This document shows, piece after piece, positions 60,890-64,000 of a stretch of 64,000 bases of DNA; the stretch's first letter is position 1; each line of letters starts with the position of its first letter. The stretch covers positions 124,001 through 188,000 of the forward strand of contig DGQP01000016.1 of assembly GCA_002400415.1 (NCBI GenBank). Reading direction: 5' to 3'. The DNA comes from Chitinophagaceae bacterium UBA4411. GTDB taxonomy: Bacteria; Bacteroidota; Bacteroidia; Chitinophagales; Chitinophagaceae. Below the pieces are notes generated by a model, which was not told where the DNA came from, searched no databases, and was given only the letters and a program-made list of their open reading frames with translations. Both the position numbers and the translations under genes were made by a program.

Positions 60890-61786
60890 TTACAGCACCA
60901 GGAGTTTTACAAATACCCAGACAAAAGGGGTAGCTAATAACAGTGAATCAAAGCGGTCTAAAAAACCACCATGCCCCGGCATCAGGGAGCCGCTGTCTTT
61001 TACATCAGCCATTCTTTTCAATTTAGATTCGAGAAGATCGCCGAAGGTTCCCGTAATTGCTGCTATCAATGCAATCAGGGCTATAAAAAAGACAATCTTA
61101 AACTCTGTAAGTGGTATTTTAGGAAAAAAAACTGGCAAGAGTAATGCAACCACCACCACTGCGAGAATAACTCCGCCAATGGTACCCTCCCATGTTTTTT
61201 TGGGCGATATTTTTGACAGCGGAGTTTTTCCGATCAGCGATCCGACTATATAAGCCATGGTATCGTTGATCCAGATACTGGCTATGATAATTACAGGAAT
61301 TAATCCCCCACCTATTACAAACATTGTGTCATGCAGGTGTATATCAATTGTCCATTGATATAAATTCATCATCAATCCCCAGCTCAGTGATATATACAAT
61401 AACCCCAAGGCTGCCATTCCTAATGCCTTCAGATGAATTCTTTTTTGTGAGAAAATACCCAGCAGTATCAAGATAAGTCCCGCTGCAGAAACCGGCATAG
61501 CAACATTTTCACTTAGCCCAAATCCGCTTATTACATAAGCCGGGCCGCACATCAAAAGCATAAAGTGATAGCCAAATACCACGACCCCTAATTTGGTATA
61601 AGGATGAAACTTCGTGTTATGAATTTTCTCTGCCAGTTTAATATACTCCCACCAGCAGCCAAAATGAATAATGGAAAACAGCAGCAGGAAGCTCCAGTGA
61701 TTCCACAACAGACCGGCTAACATCAGCGCCACAAACACGATAGCTGTTAATGCTCTTGTTCTGAATACAGGCCAGTTGAATGCCAT
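60890..61786 (-). CDS. cdsA: Phosphatidate cytidylyltransferase (CDP-diglyceride synthase)
   Basis: A 298-residue inner-membrane enzyme that makes CDP-diacylglycerol from phosphatidate and CTP, feeding phospholipid synthesis. About eight membrane segments are predicted. The CdsA signature SKLKRMADVKDSGSLMPGHG followed by GFLDRFDSLL near the C-terminus matches the family pattern with its K-D and D-R-x-D residues. SPKKTWEGTIGG is the other family block. It lies seven bases after the CPBP protease gene and 72 bases before psd; cdsA and psd catalyse steps of the same pathway. Confidence 0.95.
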   Translation of the reverse strand: MAFNWPVFRTRALTAIVFVALMLAGLLWNHWSFLLLFSIIHFGCWWEYIKLAEKIHNTKFHPYTKLGVVVFGYHFMLLMCGPAYVISGFGLSENVAMPVSAAGLILILLGIFSQKRIHLKALGMAALGLLYISLSWGLMMNLYQWTIDIHLHDTMFVIGGGLIPVIIIASIWINDTMAYIVGSLIGKTPLSKISPKKTWEGTIGGVILAVVVVALLLPVFFPKIPLTEFKIVFFIALIALIAAITGTFGDLLESKLKRMADVKDSGSLMPGHGGFLDRFDSLLLATPFVWVFVKLLVL

Positions 61787-61793
61787 GAAATGG

Positions 61794-62711
61794 TTATTGA
61801 TTTTGATAGATTTCTTTATCCGAAGCCGTTATTTTTTTGAAATACATGAAAAGCCCGATCAGGACCGGCAATAATAAAATACCCCACCAACTGCCGCTGC
61901 TATCTTCCATCATGGCTTCTTTGATGGATTTTCCTTCTTTCATCATGGAATAAATAATGGTTACCGCCAGTGCATTATTGATAAAATGTGCCAGGATACT
62001 CAGCCATAATTTCCCGGAGAAATAATAAATCAACCCCAGCACGGCTCCTAAAAATACACGGGGCAAAAACCCATAAAAAGAAAAATGCACCGCACTAAAG
62101 ATGATACTGACAATTAATATCGATGCCCAGGGTTTCATGCCTGAACGGGTCAGGAAATTCTGAAAGCCACCCCGGAACAATGCTTCTTCACATAAGGCAG
62201 GTAAGAACGCCATAATGATCAACGCCAGGATATAATCACTTGTGTTTTTCAGGCTGATAATAGCCGTTACCTGCTGGTTATAATCCGTTTCCCATTTATC
62301 AGCTTTTAATTTCCATTCAGCTGATAATGGAATTTCTTTATTCAGGTAAGAGATCGCAAAAGAAACGAGCAGCGCTGTGAAAATGATCATCACCACTAAT
62401 CCCACCTGGTTCGGCCTTACCTGCGGAGAAAAACCCATCAGTCTGAAAGGCTTCCTATTCAGCATAAAAGCGGTGGCGATGGCGGGTAATAAAAACCCGA
62501 TGAGTGTTGAGAGTACCTGCACCACTTTCATGGCATTACTGTCTTCGGGTGCAAATTGTCCTTCCTGGAAGGCCGTGATGGGTTTGCCCGTCATAGCAGA
62601 CCAGATTGGAATACTGACAAGGCCTGATAAAATAATACCTGCTACAGCAAACGCTATCAGCATAAAAAAACCTGCTGTATAGGAAATGCCCTTGGATTGA
62701 TTGTCGTACAT
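61794..62711 (-). CDS. CPBP family intramembrane metalloprotease
   Basis: A 305-residue membrane protease (CAAX protease and bacteriocin-processing, or Abi, family) with about eight membrane segments. Motif 1 is CEEALFRGGFQN (about 173-184), motif 2 is AVHFSFYGFLPRV (about 207-219) and motif 3 is LAHFINNALAV (about 239-249), which supply the glutamates and histidines of the active site. Substrates are unknown. In the phylum this gene is often beside cdsA. It is first in the CPBP-cdsA-psd set. Confidence 0.93.
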   Translation of the reverse strand: MYDNQSKGISYTAGFFMLIAFAVAGIILSGLVSIPIWSAMTGKPITAFQEGQFAPEDSNAMKVVQVLSTLIGFLLPAIATAFMLNRKPFRLMGFSPQVRPNQVGLVVMIIFTALLVSFAISYLNKEIPLSAEWKLKADKWETDYNQQVTAIISLKNTSDYILALIIMAFLPALCEEALFRGGFQNFLTRSGMKPWASILIVSIIFSAVHFSFYGFLPRVFLGAVLGLIYYFSGKLWLSILAHFINNALAVTIIYSMMKEGKSIKEAMMEDSSGSWWGILLLPVLIGLFMYFKKITASDKEIYQNQ

Positions 62712-62731
62712 AGATTTCAGCGATTAAACCG

Positions 62732-62739
62732 TAAATTTG
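62732..62739 (+). promoter_or_regulatory. Possible -7 element toward dusB
   Basis: TAAATTTG on the plus strand, about 90 bases before the ATG. A TTG lies 28 bases upstream, too far for good spacing. Confidence 0.3.
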
Positions 62740-62745
62740 CAGGTT

Positions 62746-62753
62746 CAAAAATA
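62746..62753 (-). promoter_or_regulatory. Possible -7 element toward the CPBP-cdsA-psd operon
   Basis: TATTTTTG on the minus strand, about 30 bases before the CPBP start. No clear -33. Confidence 0.4.
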
Positions 62754-62830
62754 ACTGTCCGCTGGCAGAAGACACATATTTATTTAACCCTTTAGTTTAT
62801 AACGGATAAGCTTCGCAACAAACCCGGAAA

Positions 62831-63871
62831 ATGGTAAAAATCGGTAACATAGAACTTCCTGATTTTCCCCTGCTCCTCGCCCCCATGGAGGATGTAAGTG
62901 ATCCGCCGTTCCGGGCGGTTTGTAAGGATAATGGCGCCGACCTGATGTACACGGAATTCATTTCTTCGGAAGGACTGATCCGTGACGCGATCAAGAGCCG
63001 CAAGAAGCTGGATATATTCGATTATGAACGGCCTGTCGGCATCCAGATATTCGGTGGTGATGAAGAAAGTCTTGCCCTCGCCGCTAAAATTGTGGAAGTC
63101 ACTAATCCTGACTTACTGGATATCAATTTCGGCTGCCCGGTGAAAAAAGTAGCCCTGAAAGGTGCAGGTGCCGGTGTTTTAAAAGATATTGACCTGATGG
63201 TGCGGTTAACATCGGCGGTGGTAAAAGCAACTTCTTTACCTGTTACCGTTAAAACAAGGCTGGGATGGGATGATAACACAAAGAATATCGAAGAAGTGGC
63301 GGAACGGTTGCAGGATGTAGGTATACGGGCATTGGCTATTCATGGCCGCACCCGTACACAGATGTATAAAGGAGAGGCCGACTGGACGCTGATCGGTAAA
63401 GTGAAGAATAATCCCCGTATCACAATCCCCATTTTTGGTAATGGTGATATTGATTCACCGGAAAAAGCACTGGAATATAAGAACCGGTATGGCGTGGATG
63501 GCATTATGATCGGACGTGCCGCTATTGGTTATCCCTGGATCTTTAACGAGATCAGGCATTTTGTACAAACCGGTGAGCATTTAGCTGCGCCCTCTATTGA
63601 TGACCGCATTGTTGTTTGCCGTAAACATTTGCAAAAAAGTGTGGAGTGGAAAGGGCCTGTTGTCGGTATCAACGAAATGCGCCGCCATTATGCCAATTAC
63701 CTGAAAGGCTTACCCAACATTAAGGAATTCCGCAACCGCCTTGTTACCCTGAAAACAGAAGCCGGGATCAACGAAGTACTCAATGAGATCGCAGTTACGT
63801 ATGCCGGTTTTGAGATACAGAAGACCCCGATCGAACTGATCAATTACCACGAGAATTGCCCGGTCAACTAA
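62831..63871 (+). CDS. dusB: tRNA-dihydrouridine synthase B
   Basis: A 346-residue flavoenzyme that reduces uridines in the tRNA D-loop. The start of the barrel is LLLAPMEDVSDPPFR (about 14-28), the catalytic cysteine is C102 in INFGCPVKKVALKGAGAG (read in blocks), and IHGRTRTQMYKGEADW (about 176-191) and GNGDI follow. A C-terminal helical domain with RRHYANYLKGLPNIK contacts the tRNA. It is divergent from the CPBP gene; its stop codon overlaps that of the next, convergent gene. Confidence 0.96.
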   Translation: MVKIGNIELPDFPLLLAPMEDVSDPPFRAVCKDNGADLMYTEFISSEGLIRDAIKSRKKLDIFDYERPVGIQIFGGDEESLALAAKIVEVTNPDLLDINFGCPVKKVALKGAGAGVLKDIDLMVRLTSAVVKATSLPVTVKTRLGWDDNTKNIEEVAERLQDVGIRALAIHGRTRTQMYKGEADWTLIGKVKNNPRITIPIFGNGDIDSPEKALEYKNRYGVDGIMIGRAAIGYPWIFNEIRHFVQTGEHLAAPSIDDRIVVCRKHLQKSVEWKGPVVGINEMRRHYANYLKGLPNIKEFRNRLVTLKTEAGINEVLNEIAVTYAGFEIQKTPIELINYHENCPVN

Positions 63872-64000
63872 GTCATTCTTATTTTCATATTCTTCATCAG
63901 TCCGTACAGGGATACCAATACCCATGTTCCTTCCAGGATCACAAAAGGCCAGTAGCTGATCAGTAAGGAAGCATAGCAGGCCAGTGCAGCGCCAATGATA
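63868..64000 (-). CDS. Membrane protein, CBU_0592-like, 5' end beyond the window
   Basis: On the minus strand an open frame of 44 codons runs from the window edge to a TAG at 63868-63870. It encodes a hydrophobic C-terminus (ALACYASLLISYWPFVIL, then EGTWVLVSLYGLMKNMK). The SYWPFVILEGTWVLVSLYGL pattern resembles the small CBU_0592-type membrane protein family of unknown function. The stop overlaps the dusB stop by two bases. Confidence 0.6.
   Translation of the reverse strand, partial: IIGAALACYASLLISYWPFVILEGTWVLVSLYGLMKNMKIRMT

Noticed and set aside
60861..60890. Open frame on the plus strand across cdsA 3' end
   Set aside because: It is an antisense shadow of cdsA without any family-like sequence.
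1..64000. tRNA, rRNA, CRISPR array, prophage or insertion sequence
   Set aside because: No acceptor-stem or T-loop pattern, spaced direct repeats, transposase or phage structural gene was seen; the gene-free stretches are accounted for above.

Overview
This window looks like a chromosomal segment of a Bacteroidota bacterium, most likely a member of Chitinophagaceae or a close relative. The evidence is the gliding genes gldD, gldE and gldH, a SusC/SusD pair, several protein families found mainly in this phylum (DUF3109, DUF7033-type deacetylase, BatD), the ssb-gldE-gldD and mutY / HU / TPR / RNase G neighbourhoods, near absence of Shine-Dalgarno sequences, and many TAnnTTTG (-7) promoter elements, a few with a well spaced TTG (-33). 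I see no phage, transposase, CRISPR array, rRNA or tRNA. The window reads as mostly ordinary core genome.

Layout. 1-1.5 kb: end of a membrane protein, a small conserved protein with a strong terminator, and a gene-free stretch. 1.5-6.2 kb (+): comEC-like, purH, EamA transporter. 6.2-12.0 kb (-): a probable operon DUF3109 / LutB-type LUD iron-sulfur protein / methyltransferase / polysaccharide deacetylase, preceded by a TPR membrane protein. 12.1-23.1 kb: DUF2306 protein, a small anchored basic protein, then ssb-gldE-gldD (-), a three-gene envelope lipoprotein cluster (+: secreted protein, LpoB-like, COG3014), mutY (-), HU, a TPR protein, a 31-residue ribosomal-type protein and RNase G (+). 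23.1-28.3 kb (-): SusD, SusC and a YugP-type zinc peptidase. 28.3-36 kb (+): a candidate small RNA, radA, comF, a beta-helix lipoprotein, a periplasmic glutathione peroxidase, holB and ricT. 36-46 kb: YD-repeat-like secreted protein, GH3/beta-lactamase fusion, mutL, dacB, Gfo/Idh/MocA oxidoreductase, arginase-fold protein, GxxExxY protein. 46-54.5 kb: pheS, two hypothetical envelope proteins, 3-hydroxyacyl-CoA dehydrogenase, SDR epimerase, a carboxypeptidase-regulatory-domain protein, an LpxD-like acyltransferase, a gene-free stretch with perfect DnaA boxes and a second candidate small RNA, then yicC. 54.5-64 kb: gldH with a histidine kinase and response regulator, batD, SDR, YjjG-type nucleotidase, psd-cdsA-CPBP protease (phospholipid synthesis), dusB, and a cut membrane protein.

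How the genes connect. Three themes recur: genome maintenance (ssb, mutY, mutL, radA, holB, HU), envelope building (dacB, GH3/beta-lactamase, LpoB-like, LpxD-like, cdsA, psd) and gliding / type IX secretion lipoproteins (gldD, gldE, gldH).

Most interesting observations. (1) Two intergenic regions about 25 kb apart each look like a small RNA unit (promoter-like element, short body, terminator), and they share a perfect 15-base complementary match lying in the predicted single-stranded part of both. (2) radA carries two short in-frame insertions near its 3' end made from a GC-rich palindromic sequence that resembles an intergenic copy about 4 kb away. (3) dacB has a markedly AT-rich centre that coincides with the accessory domains inserted between its catalytic motifs. 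(4) The arginase-fold protein has lost two canonical metal ligands. (5) Several apparent TTG starts are really parts of TAnnTTTG promoters, implying very short or absent leaders.
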